Assembly: GCF_038095555.1 (NCBI RefSeq)
Contig: NZ_CP124591.1
Coordinates: 372,001 to 436,000 of the forward strand
DNA from: Macrococcoides psychrotolerans
GTDB lineage: Bacteria > Bacillota > Bacilli > Staphylococcales > Staphylococcaceae
DNA: 64,000 nt
Direction: 5' to 3'
Both the position numbers and the translations under genes were made by a program. The notes below the pieces were generated by a model. The model was not told where the DNA came from and ran no database searches. It worked only from the letters and a program-made list of their open reading frames with translations. Positions 52,724 to 61,568 of this stretch are shown piece after piece; position 1 is the first letter of the stretch, and every line of letters begins with the position of its first letter.

Positions 52724-53665
52724 ATGCTTGAACGTATAAACATTGTATTACAGAAGTACATCGCTGTATTGACGCTATTGTCTTTATTATGTGGCGTTAT
52801 CTTTGATGGATATTTGAAGCATCTTATATTTATTGTGCCCTATATTTTTGCCTTTATGACATTTAGTGGCAGCATCCGTATGAAATTCAGAGACCTTCGT
52901 ATATTTCTGGAAGCGAAGGGTACAATTCTGTATTGTATGTTCATATTGCACGTTGTCATGCCCGCCATCAGTTATGTGATTGCATCGACATTGTTTGATG
53001 ATCGACTGTTAGTGATTGGGTTTGTTATGCTTATGACCGTCCCGACAGGCGTTACAAGTCTGATCTGGATAAGCATTGGTAGAGGAGATGTCGCACTTGG
53101 CATCGCTGTGATATTGCTGGACACATTATTAGCACCAGTCATCATCCCTTTCGTGCTGCATCTGGTGTCCGGGACGACAGTTGAGATTGATACACTCAGT
53201 CTCGTTATTGGATTGATATTCATGATTGTTGTACCTACAATCATTGCGATACTCTTGAACGAACTCACAAAGGGTAAGTTTCCGGACTGGATCGGCAATC
53301 GTTTAAGTCCATTTTCTAAAATGGCACTTTTCCTTATTGTATTGATTAACGGAAGCGCGATTGGTCCTTATGTGAAAGATATGAATCTTGAGTTACTGAA
53401 GATTATTGCGGTTGTATTTGTTATCGTGGTTATAGGTTACATCATTGCAGTAGGATCTAGTTACTTTATGCAGCATAGCTATGCACGTCATGTGTCGATG
53501 ACCTTTTTAGGGGGGATGAGAAATATCTCTACCGGTGTCATAGTTGCAACAACATACTTTCCACCAAAGGTTGCAATGCCAGTGGCTTTTGGTATGCTGT
53601 TTCAACAGTTATTTGCAAGTATCGTCAGCACACAGCTAGAAAAGAGACGTCCTGGAGAAAACTAA
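52724..53665 (+). CDS. Bile acid:sodium symporter family transporter
   Basis: A 313-residue membrane protein with about nine hydrophobic segments and BASS-family features (MTVPTGVTSLIWISIGRGDVALG, then GGMRNISTGVIVA). Bacterial members move organic anions with sodium; the substrate is unknown. ATG 52724 follows AGAAGGATGG; the frame also opens at 52676 without a ribosome site. Single gene with a terminator behind it. Confidence 0.78.
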   Translation: MLERINIVLQKYIAVLTLLSLLCGVIFDGYLKHLIFIVPYIFAFMTFSGSIRMKFRDLRIFLEAKGTILYCMFILHVVMPAISYVIASTLFDDRLLVIGFVMLMTVPTGVTSLIWISIGRGDVALGIAVILLDTLLAPVIIPFVLHLVSGTTVEIDTLSLVIGLIFMIVVPTIIAILLNELTKGKFPDWIGNRLSPFSKMALFLIVLINGSAIGPYVKDMNLELLKIIAVVFVIVVIGYIIAVGSSYFMQHSYARHVSMTFLGGMRNISTGVIVATTYFPPKVAMPVAFGMLFQQLFASIVSTQLEKRRPGEN

Positions 53666-53690
53666 AATTTAATTTTTCGACGGAATTATT

Positions 53691-53724
53691 AAAGAATTGC
53701 AGAAAATACTGCGATTCTTTTTAT
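53691..53724 (+). terminator. Terminator after BASS transporter gene
   Basis: AAAGAATTGCAG pairs with CTGCGATTCTTT (one wobble) and is followed by TTATTTTT. Confidence 0.78.
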
Positions 53725-53820
53725 TTTTGCAGGAAATAATTGAAAAACTGCAGAAGCTTTGATTTTACTCGATTTGCGTTGAAAAAAATTACGTATTATA
53801 TTGAATTTGAGGTGATATTT

Positions 53821-54735
53821 TTGATAAAAAAGGTTCACAAACCGAGTACAGTACAAGCGTATTTATATGAATTAGAAAATCGAGTACATATGGAGCTAGA
53901 CGACTATTATAAATTTGTGAAATATAAGAAAGGCTTTGAAGGTGAGCTCAGGTTCTTTGAAATGATTGAACATCTAGAAGGAGAATATATCATAATATGA
54001 GATATCAATATCATGAAACCTGTACGCGTGCAATTCGATTTTATTATTATTACGGCAAATAACATATTGCACTTTGATATCAAAAATTATAGTGGTAATT
54101 ATCGTTATCAGAACAACCGGTTAATGAGTGAACAAGGTAAAACGGATAAAGATATCTTTATACAGTTAGACAATGCAGATTCCTATTTAAAACAGCTCAT
54201 TGCAAAGTACGAGATGCCTCAAAAACTGATCAGTAAAATTATATTTATCAATGAAGATTTCAATTTAACAGGCTTTAGTGGAAAAGACTGTGTAATGTTC
54301 TCGCACGAACTTGAACCAGTGTTTAATTACTTAAAGTCATGTAAAGGAATCACACAGCAAATGATCAACTTCGCAGATGCACTTATAAAGCTTCATGACA
54401 ATGAAGGTGTTGACAACCGAATTCATTATTACAATCTTGAAGATTTAAAGTTAGGCCTGCGCTGCCCGAAATGCAGGAAGATGGAGATGAGCAGAATTCG
54501 AAGGAAGACTTATTTTAAATGTAGTTGCGGAAATAAATTGAAAAACGAAAATGCAGTATTACAAGCTTACGAAGTATTAGCTTTGTTTGGTAAGGATAAA
54601 GTGAAAAGAAAAGATATTGTAGATTTTACTGGTTTATCAAATCGTACGGTAACGAGATTGATGAATCAGCATTTCTATAAACATTCACATTACAGAGGTA
54701 CTTACTATAAGAAAGGTGAACAAATTAATATTTAG
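53821..54735 (+). pseudogene. NERD-domain protein interrupted by one TGA
   Basis: One reading frame runs from TTG 53821 (GAGGTGA upstream) to 54735, broken only by a TGA at 53998-54000 (...EGEYIII-stop-DINIMKPVRVQ...). Across the stop the protein is a NERD domain (FEGELRFFEMI, VQFDFIIITANNILHFDIKNYSG). A zinc ribbon (LRCPKCRKMEM, FKCSCGNK; ~215-240) and a C-terminal helix-turn-helix (KRKDIVDFTGLSNRTVTRLM) follow. NERD domains are nuclease-related. A single recent nonsense change, a programmed event or a sequencing error would all look like this. An ATG at 54013 could restart translation, but it lacks a ribosome site and the N-terminal part of the NERD fold. Confidence 0.78.
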
Positions 54736-54751
54736 ATAGATTTAATTGCAG

Positions 54752-55228
54752 GATGGCCCGTAAATTAAAAACATGGGCCAAAATCAGGACCGAGGTGAGA
54801 GGAAGTGAAGCAAGATGGCTCATAAAAAATAAACATGAGCCAAGATGAAGACCGAGGTGAGAGAAAATTAAGCAAGTTGGCTCATAAAAAATAAACATGA
54901 GCCAAGATGAGCAGCGAGGTGAGAGGAAATGAAGCAAGTTGGCTCATAAAAATAAAACATGAGCCAAGATGAGCAGCGAGACGAGAGGAAGTGAAGCAAG
55001 TTGGCTCATAAAAATAAAACATGAGCCAAGATGAGCAGCGAGACGAGAGGAAGTGAAGCAAGTTGGCTCATAAAAATAAAACATGGGCCAAGATGAGCAG
55101 CGAGACGAGGGGAAGTGAAGCAAGTTGGCTCATAAAAATAAAACATGAGCCAAGATGAAGACCGAGACGAGAGGAAGTGAAGCAAGATGGCCCGTAAATT
55201 AAAAACACGAGCCATCTCGCTAGTAATC
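54752..55228. repeat. Eight tandem 62-bp hairpin repeats
   Basis: Units are spaced exactly 62 bp (TGGC at 54754, 54816, 54878, 54940, 55002, 55064, 55126, 55188). Each holds an inverted repeat TTGGCTCAT..ATGAGCCAA around an A-rich loop, then a conserved purine-rich stretch (GAGAGGAAGTGAAGCAAG). The first and last units differ from the inner six in the same way (TGGCCCGTAAATTAAAAACA), so the array is bracketed by matching ends. Open frames across it are artefacts. Confidence 0.96.
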
Positions 55229-55252
55229 AGGCGAAAGTATATTACAAGACCT

Positions 55253-55282
55253 AAAAAATACCTCATCCACAATGGATGAGGT
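55253..55282 (-). terminator. Terminator after aldA
   Basis: ACCTCATCCA and TGGATGAGGT around CAA. On the minus strand it ends in ATTTTTT. Confidence 0.85.
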
Positions 55283-55304
55283 GTGCATCATATCATTCAG
55301 CGTA

Positions 55305-56783
55305 TTACTGATAGATACCTTTGGCTTTATCTGAGTAATCGATATAAATATTTTTTACTTGTTGGTAGTGACGTAACGTATCTTTGTAAGTTTCGCGTCC
55401 GATACCTGATTTCTTGTAACCACCGAATGGAGATCCTGCTGGAATCTGGTTGTATGTGTTGATCCAGATTCGACCAGTGTCTATTGCATTAGCAACTTGC
55501 AATGCATCATTTAAGTTTGCTGTGAAGATACCGCCAGCTAAACCATATTCTGAATCATTCGCTTTCTCGATAACTTCTTCTTTTGTTTTAAATTTAGATA
55601 CCAATACGACTGGCCCAAAGATTTCTTCTTGAACTAAACGTGATTTGTTATCTTCAAATTCAACGATTGTCGGTGGGAAGAAGAATCCTTTATCACATCC
55701 ATTATCCATTAAGCGTTTTCCGCCAGTAACGATATTAAGTCCTTCTTCTTTAGCAATTTCGATATATTCTTCAATCTTATCGATTTGTGCCTGTCCTGTT
55801 TGTGAACCATAATGATTATTTTCATCCATAGGGTCACCTACACGTACTTTTTCAAAAGCATCTTTAAGTTTGGCTACAAACTCATCATAGATACCTTCTT
55901 GAACGTATAGTCGGCTACCTGCTGAACAAACTTCTCCTTGGTTAAATAAAATACCGAGTTGTGCACCTTCAATTGCTTGCTCAATATTTGCATCATCGAA
56001 GATAATGTTCGCACTTTTACCTCCAAGCTCTAAAGTCGCTGGAACGATACGTTTTGCTGCAGCTTCTGCAACACCGTAACCGACTTCAGTAGAACCTGTA
56101 AATGATACTTTTGCTACATCTTCATGATTGAAGATTGCGTTACCTGACTCCGAACCTTTACCTGTTAAAACATTTAATACCCCTTTAGGTAAGATGTCCT
56201 GAACAATTTCAGCAAACTTCAGTAATGATAACGGTGTTGATGATGATGGTTGAATAACAACGGCATTACCAGCAGCAAGCGCAGGTGCTAACTTCCAAGA
56301 AGCCAGTAGCATTGGGAAGTTCCATGCAACAACTGCACCTACTACACCGATGGGTTCGTGTTTAATAATACTGATGACATCTGCATCTACTTCTTTATTT
56401 GTTCCTTCATCAGCAAGTATGACACCTGCAAAATATCGGAAATGTTCAATTGCCATTGGAATATCAATATTTAATGATTCACGTATGGCTTTACCACTAT
56501 TTAATGATTCAATTTTAGCAAGTTCTTCACGATGTTCTTCCATTTTGTCTGCAATTTGATTTAATAGTTTTGCTTTTTCGTTGTGAGAAGTGTGGCGCCA
56601 TGTTTTAAAAGCTTCCTCAGCTGATTTCACAGCTACATCTACATCTTCTTCTGTTGCTTTTGCAATCTTAGCTAATACTTCTCCTGTGGCTGGATTTGTT
56701 ACATCTAAGGTTTCTCCTGCAGCACTATCTTTAAATTCACCATTAATAAATAATCCATATTGTTCTTTTAATAAGTTACTCAT
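55305..56783 (-). CDS. aldA: Aldehyde dehydrogenase, AldA-like
   Basis: A 492-residue NAD-dependent aldehyde dehydrogenase. The catalytic Cys lies in GEVCSAGSR, the general base Glu in LELGGKSANI, and the NAD-binding GSTEVGYGV and WNFPMLLASWK stretches are intact. It resembles the staphylococcal AldA/acetaldehyde dehydrogenase group. Betaine-aldehyde or other short-chain substrates cannot be excluded. GGAGGAAGATC lies before ATG 56783. Single gene. Confidence 0.85.
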   Translation of the reverse strand: MSNLLKEQYGLFINGEFKDSAAGETLDVTNPATGEVLAKIAKATEEDVDVAVKSAEEAFKTWRHTSHNEKAKLLNQIADKMEEHREELAKIESLNSGKAIRESLNIDIPMAIEHFRYFAGVILADEGTNKEVDADVISIIKHEPIGVVGAVVAWNFPMLLASWKLAPALAAGNAVVIQPSSSTPLSLLKFAEIVQDILPKGVLNVLTGKGSESGNAIFNHEDVAKVSFTGSTEVGYGVAEAAAKRIVPATLELGGKSANIIFDDANIEQAIEGAQLGILFNQGEVCSAGSRLYVQEGIYDEFVAKLKDAFEKVRVGDPMDENNHYGSQTGQAQIDKIEEYIEIAKEEGLNIVTGGKRLMDNGCDKGFFFPPTIVEFEDNKSRLVQEEIFGPVVLVSKFKTKEEVIEKANDSEYGLAGGIFTANLNDALQVANAIDTGRIWINTYNQIPAGSPFGGYKKSGIGRETYKDTLRHYQQVKNIYIDYSDKAKGIYQ

Positions 56784-57200
56784 GATCTTCCTCCTAATAG
56801 TAAAATCGTATTGCTCCTATTTATTGTACATCTGTACGCTCTTCATAAGCAATAGAATTGCTTATATATTCAGAAGATTTTGCAAATACTCTGTATATAC
56901 AACAAATAGGTTGATTTTCTCAAATATTATATTTCAATGCTGTAATATTTTTGGATAATACTTACAATTACTATTTTCGAATATTAGTTACAATCATTGA
57001 TACGACAATATTTATTAAGGAGATGAATTTATTACAGCTATATATAAAATATATCACTTAAGTAACAAATCATTAACAATGCTCAAAATCATGTTTAAAC
57101 GTGATATAGTATTTTCAGTGCTCAAGAGCGCAGTAAAAATTAAAAACTAATCTAAAACTATTTTAATATAACGATTATATTACACGGAGGAATTTTAAAT
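56784..57200. other. Divergent control region between aldA and NlpC/P60 gene
   Basis: A 417-bp AT-rich stretch with no convincing gene. A 12-codon ATG frame at about 57022 with AAGGAG is too close to its ribosome site. Several TGTAAT and TTACA half-sites (for example 56942, 56964, 56989) recall the WalR-type elements that drive cell-wall hydrolases, but none has the proper paired spacing. Confidence 0.4.
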
Positions 57201-57863
57201 ATGAAAAAGACAGCATTAACTTTAACAACACTTGCAACATTATCGACATTAGGTACAACTCAAGCTGATGCATCGGCGTACGGTAGAACAGATGTTGCTC
57301 AAACTTCATCTTCAGTAAGTTCAATTGATTCAAGTGCATATAACTATACATATAATAATGATGGTTCTTACACTTATACTTATAACTACGACGCACCTAC
57401 TTCAGTAGTTGCACAAACAGCTACACAAACAGCTACACAAACAGTTGCACAAACAGCAGCACCTGTAGTTTCACAAACTTCTACAACTTCAGAAGTGAAG
57501 AAAGCTCCTGCAACAACGGCAGTTAGCGGAAATGTTGCATCAGTAGCATTAAGTGTTGCAGCTGGTAAATCTTATGTATATGGTGCGAACTCTGCTTCAG
57601 CAGTAGATTGTTCATCATTTGCACAACAAGTATTAGCAGCAATGGGGAAATCAATTCCTCGTACTACTTATGCACAAGCTGCAGTAGGTACACAAGTATC
57701 AGCACCACAACCAGGGGACTTAGTATTTTTCAACAACTACAGCCACGTTGGTGTATATATCGGTGGAGGACAAATGGTAGATGCATTAAACCCTTCTGAA
57801 GGTATCGGACAACGTTCAGTAAGCTATGTTAGTGGACATGTAGACGGATACTACCGTTTCTAA
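57201..57863 (+). CDS. Secreted NlpC/P60 cell-wall hydrolase
   Basis: A 220-residue exported protein with a signal peptide (~1-25) and a Tyr/Asn-rich segment (SAYNYTYNND, YTYTYNYDA). A short Gln-Thr-Ala repeat (TATQTATQTVAQTAA) follows, then an NlpC/P60 domain from ~110 with catalytic Cys (AVDCSSFAQQV) and His (YSHVGVYIGGG). Such enzymes cut peptidoglycan stem peptides. The Tyr-rich linker recalls staphylococcal SsaA-like secreted proteins, although the catalytic domain differs. ACGGAGGAAT precedes the start, and a terminator follows. Confidence 0.88.
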   Translation: MKKTALTLTTLATLSTLGTTQADASAYGRTDVAQTSSSVSSIDSSAYNYTYNNDGSYTYTYNYDAPTSVVAQTATQTATQTVAQTAAPVVSQTSTTSEVKKAPATTAVSGNVASVALSVAAGKSYVYGANSASAVDCSSFAQQVLAAMGKSIPRTTYAQAAVGTQVSAPQPGDLVFFNNYSHVGVYIGGGQMVDALNPSEGIGQRSVSYVSGHVDGYYRF

Positions 57864-57878
57864 GATTAAACGTGTTAT

Positions 57879-57908
57879 GGCACAGTGCAGTTGCACTGTG
57901 CCTTTTTT
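57879..57908 (+). terminator. Terminator after NlpC/P60 gene
   Basis: GGCACAGTGCA and TGCACTGTGCC form a tight hairpin followed by six T. Confidence 0.92.
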
Positions 57909-57976
57909 ATATTTAACTTTATTAATTCTATGTCGTATATTACAATCAAATAAATATGGTGCGGGAGGCGATATAA

Positions 57977-58435
57977 TTGTGGGAATATAAGAAATTTGAA
58001 GCATTAACACACGATGAAATTTTTCAGATCTTTAAACTTAGAATAGATACATTTGTAGTTGAACAGCAATGCTTTTATCCAGATATTGATGAAAGAGACT
58101 TAACTTGCATCCATTACTTCACTAAAGAAGATGATAAGATAGCGGCATATGCTAGAATTATCGTTGACGGACAAACGGTGAAACTGGGTAGAGTAATTGT
58201 GAATCCACAGTTTCGTGGTAGAGGGTTAGCGAGAACACTTATCCAAAAAGGACTTGATTATATAAAAGATAATTATCCGGATAAAAATATTTCCTTAAGT
58301 GCACAAGCTCATCTAAAAGATTTCTACAGCAGTTTTAATCTATCACCAGTATCTGATATTTATTTTGAAGATCTAATCCCCCATATAGATATGGCGCGTA
58401 AACCTTATGCAATAGATACACAACTGGAAGGATGA
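57977..58435 (+). CDS. GNAT acetyltransferase, ElaA-like
   Basis: A 152-residue acetyltransferase. The acetyl-CoA loop is VNPQFRGRGLARTLI (~75-90), and the N-terminal FKLRIDTFVVEQQCFY is typical of ElaA-type GNAT proteins. TTG 57977 follows GGGAGGCG. It overlaps ogt by 4 bp (ATGA) and starts a four-gene, tightly packed unit. The substrate is unknown. Confidence 0.82.
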   Translation: MWEYKKFEALTHDEIFQIFKLRIDTFVVEQQCFYPDIDERDLTCIHYFTKEDDKIAAYARIIVDGQTVKLGRVIVNPQFRGRGLARTLIQKGLDYIKDNYPDKNISLSAQAHLKDFYSSFNLSPVSDIYFEDLIPHIDMARKPYAIDTQLEG

Positions 58436-58950
58436 ATGATTTGAAAGTTTATATAAGTTGTTTTCTCGTGCAGGATATCGAATTTATTATAGCTTCTGAT
58501 GAATGCGGTGTCATTTATTTAGCGAACGAACATACACATGAATATGTCAATCGCCATATTGAACGTTTCTTCAGTCAAGCGACAAAAGTTACTGGCTATG
58601 AAGCTGACCAGTATCATACGCATTATATTGAAGAGCTGAATCTTTATTTTGCGGGCAAGAAGCAGCAGTTAGAATGGCCGCTTAATCTTGCAGGGACAGA
58701 CTTTCAAAAGTCGGTATGGCAGACCCTGCTTACGATTCCATACGGTGAAACACGATCGTATAGCGATATTGCATTGCAATCAGGTAATATGAAAGCTGTC
58801 CGTGCGGTAGGAGGTGCTATTGGTGCAAATCCCGTGATGATCGTTGTGCCTTGTCACCGTGTTATCGGCAAGGATGGAACGTTGACAGGATTTAGTGGTG
58901 GTTTAGATTTGAAGGATAAATTATTAAATATAGAGAAAATACAATTATAA
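58432..58950 (+). CDS. ogt: Methylated-DNA-protein-cysteine methyltransferase
   Basis: A 172-residue suicide repair protein that removes alkyl groups from O6-alkylguanine. The acceptor motif VVPCHRVIG, the helix-turn-helix with Arg finger (SDIALQSGNMKAVRAVGGAIG) and the FQKSVWQTLLTIPYG stretch are all present. It is coupled to the GNAT gene by ATGA overlap and is followed by the PhnA-like gene 19 bp later. Confidence 0.9.
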   Translation: MNDLKVYISCFLVQDIEFIIASDECGVIYLANEHTHEYVNRHIERFFSQATKVTGYEADQYHTHYIEELNLYFAGKKQQLEWPLNLAGTDFQKSVWQTLLTIPYGETRSYSDIALQSGNMKAVRAVGGAIGANPVMIVVPCHRVIGKDGTLTGFSGGLDLKDKLLNIEKIQL

Positions 58951-58969
58951 AAATTAAAGGAGTAAGCTA

Positions 58970-59302
58970 ATGACAATACCAGCATGTCCCAAATGTAATT
59001 CAGAATATACTTATGAAGATGGTTTAAACTATGTATGTCCAATGTGTGCACATGAGTGGCCGCAGCAAGAAATCATTGAAGAGATAATCGTAAGAGATGC
59101 GAACGGTAATATTTTAAGTGATGGGGACAGTGTAACAGTAATTAAAGACTTAAAGGTTAAAGGAAGCTCCTCTGTGATTAAACAAGGAACGAAAGTAAAG
59201 AACATTAAACTAGTTGATCCTGATAATGGACATGACATTGACTGTAAGATAGATGGATTTGGTCAAATGAGCCTTAAAAGTGAGTTCGTAAAAAAATTAT
59301 GA
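58970..59302 (+). CDS. PhnA/YjdM-family zinc-ribbon protein
   Basis: A 110-residue protein with an N-terminal zinc ribbon (ACPKCNSEYTYED, VCPMCAHEW) and the compact PhnA domain (VRDANGNILSDGDSVTVIKDL, then VKNIKLVD and KSEFVKKL). The name comes from phosphonate operons, but no phosphonate gene is near. It ends inside the start of the next gene (ATGA overlap). Confidence 0.88.
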   Translation: MTIPACPKCNSEYTYEDGLNYVCPMCAHEWPQQEIIEEIIVRDANGNILSDGDSVTVIKDLKVKGSSSVIKQGTKVKNIKLVDPDNGHDIDCKIDGFGQMSLKSEFVKKL

Positions 59303-60435
59303 CAAAACGTATAGAAAGTATCGATATTATGCGTGGAATCAGTGTCATGGGGATTTTATTTATGAATATCGTTGGTTTTCATATGAATGAAGTTTTTACG
59401 AATCCTCTAGATCACTTTCAGCTGCCTTTAGATAGAATGCTATATTACCTTGATATGTTATTCGTGCACAATTCATTCTATCCTATTTTTTCATTTTTAT
59501 TTGGGTTTGGCCTCGCTATTATGGCAACGAATATTAAGCAGCGCGGTGGAAATTTTATTCCGGTATTGTATAGAAGGGTATTCGCACTACTTGCGTTTGG
59601 CTATATTCATGGATTACTGATCTTTTATGGGGATATATTAAATGTATATGCAGTGCTCGGCATGATTGCAATCCTCTTCTTACTTATGCCGAATATCGTC
59701 AGTCTGATTGTTGCGCTCATGATATCTGTCATTTTTCTGCTGATAAATTTGATGGTTATCATTACTGTAATACTCTCACCAGATGCAATTCTTTCTGCAT
59801 CTTCCAGCAATGCTGCACAGCGCTGGATACAAGTGATGCAAAGCGGAGACTTCAGTCAAATACTCGCGCTGAACCAGCAATTCTTTCTGGAGAATTTCAC
59901 AGCATTAAGTTTAACAGGGATATTTGGTTATGGATTATCGGTTCTGCCTTTTATCTTATTTGGAATGTATGCGATGCGTGCTGATATGATTGGCGCTATA
60001 CTTAAACATAAACGTATGATGATGATAACGGCAACAGTATCGCTTGCCCTAGGATTACTGATTAAATATTATGTCATCTATGCACATCTGGATATGTATG
60101 CGGCTCAGTCGTTCATATTCTATGGCGGTACATTAGTAGCAGTTTGTTATTTTATCGTAGTTGTCCTGCTTACAGATAATAAACAGTTCTATAAGGTGAT
60201 GCAGCCATTTTACTATGCGGGTAAGATGAGTTTTTCATTATATATATTGCAGAGTATCTGTATGTTCATCATATTTTATGTGCTACGTTTATATGCGAAG
60301 CTGGATCTGTATCAAGTATTCATGATCGCACTGTGTATTATAATTTTTGAACTGGCCATTGCTACATATTATATGAAAAGACATAAATATGGACCATTAG
60401 AATGGGTATGGAGGAAAATTACATACTTAAAATGA
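59299..60435 (+). CDS. DUF418 membrane protein, YeiB-like
   Basis: A 378-residue polytopic membrane protein. The N-terminal RIESIDIMRGISVMGILFMNI and the C-terminal DUF418 region (YYAGKMSFSLYILQSI, then GPLEWVWRKITY) identify the YeiB/DUF418 family. The biochemical role is unknown; members look like acyltransferase-type membrane enzymes. It is translationally coupled to the PhnA-like gene. Confidence 0.82.
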   Translation: MTKRIESIDIMRGISVMGILFMNIVGFHMNEVFTNPLDHFQLPLDRMLYYLDMLFVHNSFYPIFSFLFGFGLAIMATNIKQRGGNFIPVLYRRVFALLAFGYIHGLLIFYGDILNVYAVLGMIAILFLLMPNIVSLIVALMISVIFLLINLMVIITVILSPDAILSASSSNAAQRWIQVMQSGDFSQILALNQQFFLENFTALSLTGIFGYGLSVLPFILFGMYAMRADMIGAILKHKRMMMITATVSLALGLLIKYYVIYAHLDMYAAQSFIFYGGTLVAVCYFIVVVLLTDNKQFYKVMQPFYYAGKMSFSLYILQSICMFIIFYVLRLYAKLDLYQVFMIALCIIIFELAIATYYMKRHKYGPLEWVWRKITYLK

Positions 60436-60501
60436 AGGCTTAAGCGATAGGAAATAAGGTGAGATTATGGTACAATGCTAATCGAAAAGGTGGTGTATCA
60501 A

Positions 60502-61008
60502 ATGCATAATATACAGGAACGCTTAGCTGAATCCATACTTAGCGGAAATTTTCATATTGCTGAAGATATAATGAATCAGACAGACTTTCTAGAGTTTGAA
60601 GAAATATTTATTAGTGCATGTCATAAAAGTGAATCTGTGATGTACTATACATTTATATTAGAACAGATGAAAAAAGAGGAGACAGTAGAACTCCATGACT
60701 TAGCTTTCTTGTTACTTGTCTATCCGCTTTGTGAAGTTAATGGGGCTTTTCATAGTGCATATTATCATGCTGAACGTGCTGTATATATGACTGATTCTAA
60801 AGAAATCAAGAATTTGTTACAGTTGCTCTTCTTGTACACTGTACCGAATCCAGTGCTTTCTGACAGAGAAGCATTTGATACAGCTCAGCAGATATTATCT
60901 ATTGATTCGAATAATCAGGTCGCGAGAAAATTGATGCAAAAAGCCGCTAAGCAATTAGATCAAGTTGTTATTGATATTAAAGACTTTAATCACTATAAAA
61001 ACGCCTAG
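60502..61008 (+). CDS. Hypothetical helical protein
   Basis: A 168-residue soluble, mainly helical protein (MHNIQERLAESILSGNFHIA...), reminiscent of short TPR-like helical repeats (SAYYHAERAVYMTDS, FDTAQQILSIDSNNQVARKL). ATG 60502 follows AAAGGTGGTG; an ATG at 60475 lies upstream of the ribosome site. The function is unknown. The stop codon lies within a terminator hairpin. Confidence 0.6.
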   Translation: MHNIQERLAESILSGNFHIAEDIMNQTDFLEFEEIFISACHKSESVMYYTFILEQMKKEETVELHDLAFLLLVYPLCEVNGAFHSAYYHAERAVYMTDSKEIKNLLQLLFLYTVPNPVLSDREAFDTAQQILSIDSNNQVARKLMQKAAKQLDQVVIDIKDFNHYKNA

Positions 61009-61035
61009 ACATATTAGATGTCAGGCGTATTTTTA
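60997..61035. terminator. Bidirectional terminator
   Basis: ACGCCT..GACAT pairs with ATGTC..AGGCGT, with A-rich left and T-rich right flanks, between two convergent genes. Confidence 0.8.
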
Positions 61036-61404
61036 TTGTTCAAGCCATATCTCTATTGGAACGATTATTGGAAAGTGTCCTCTGTCTTCGGATAGCTTTG
61101 TAACGAGTGCCGATGCTTTTGCGTACAATGGAAGTGCGAACATGGTTTCATTTGCTTGAATTTCTTGTAATATATTAATTTCGGAAGCAGCTTGAATCAG
61201 TAATGTAGATTCTATGACTCCATCAACCTGTGTGCCGAAATGACCAAACATAAAGGTAAGTTTAAAATCAAACATATGCGGATCTTCCTGGCTTATTTCA
61301 TAATCTATTCGATGCATTACAGTAGGTTCTTCAGAATGACTTTCAAAATCACGTACATGTGCTTCGCGTACAAATGTCTGTAAGATTTGTTTGTTAAGTT
61401 CCAT
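61033..61404 (-). CDS. Hypothetical protein, SecB-like fold possible
   Basis: A 123-residue acidic protein with alternating beta-strand pattern (IDYEISQEDPHMFDFKLTFMFG, VDGVIESTLLIQAASEINILQ) and a C-terminus ending FPIIVPIEIWLEQ. The pattern recalls SecB-like or DUF1149 small proteins of Firmicutes. This is a guess from strand pattern and size. AAAAGGAGCTT precedes ATG. Confidence 0.5.
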   Translation of the reverse strand: MELNKQILQTFVREAHVRDFESHSEEPTVMHRIDYEISQEDPHMFDFKLTFMFGHFGTQVDGVIESTLLIQAASEINILQEIQANETMFALPLYAKASALVTKLSEDRGHFPIIVPIEIWLEQ

Positions 61405-61568
61405 AATAAGCTCCTTTTATTAAGTTAGTTTCATAATGAAATAAAGTATTGAGAAATGCAAATAATTATCCTTTATAACATAAAGCATATAAAATAAATC
61501 TCAAGAGATATTGTTTTTACGTGAAACGTGCTATAAGATGTATAGACAACTATTGTTTTGGAGGAAAT

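Noticed and set aside
54752..55228. CRISPR array
   Set aside because: The whole 62-bp unit is repeated, including the part that would be the spacer, and no cas genes are present.
54725..55272. Minus-strand frames with repeated FYEPT/FMSHLASLPL peptides
   Set aside because: They lie wholly in the 62-bp repeat array and are products of its periodicity, without start signals.
57022..57060. Twelve-codon ATG frame with AAGGAG upstream of the NlpC/P60 gene
   Set aside because: The ribosome site touches the ATG, the product is 12 residues and nothing else supports it.
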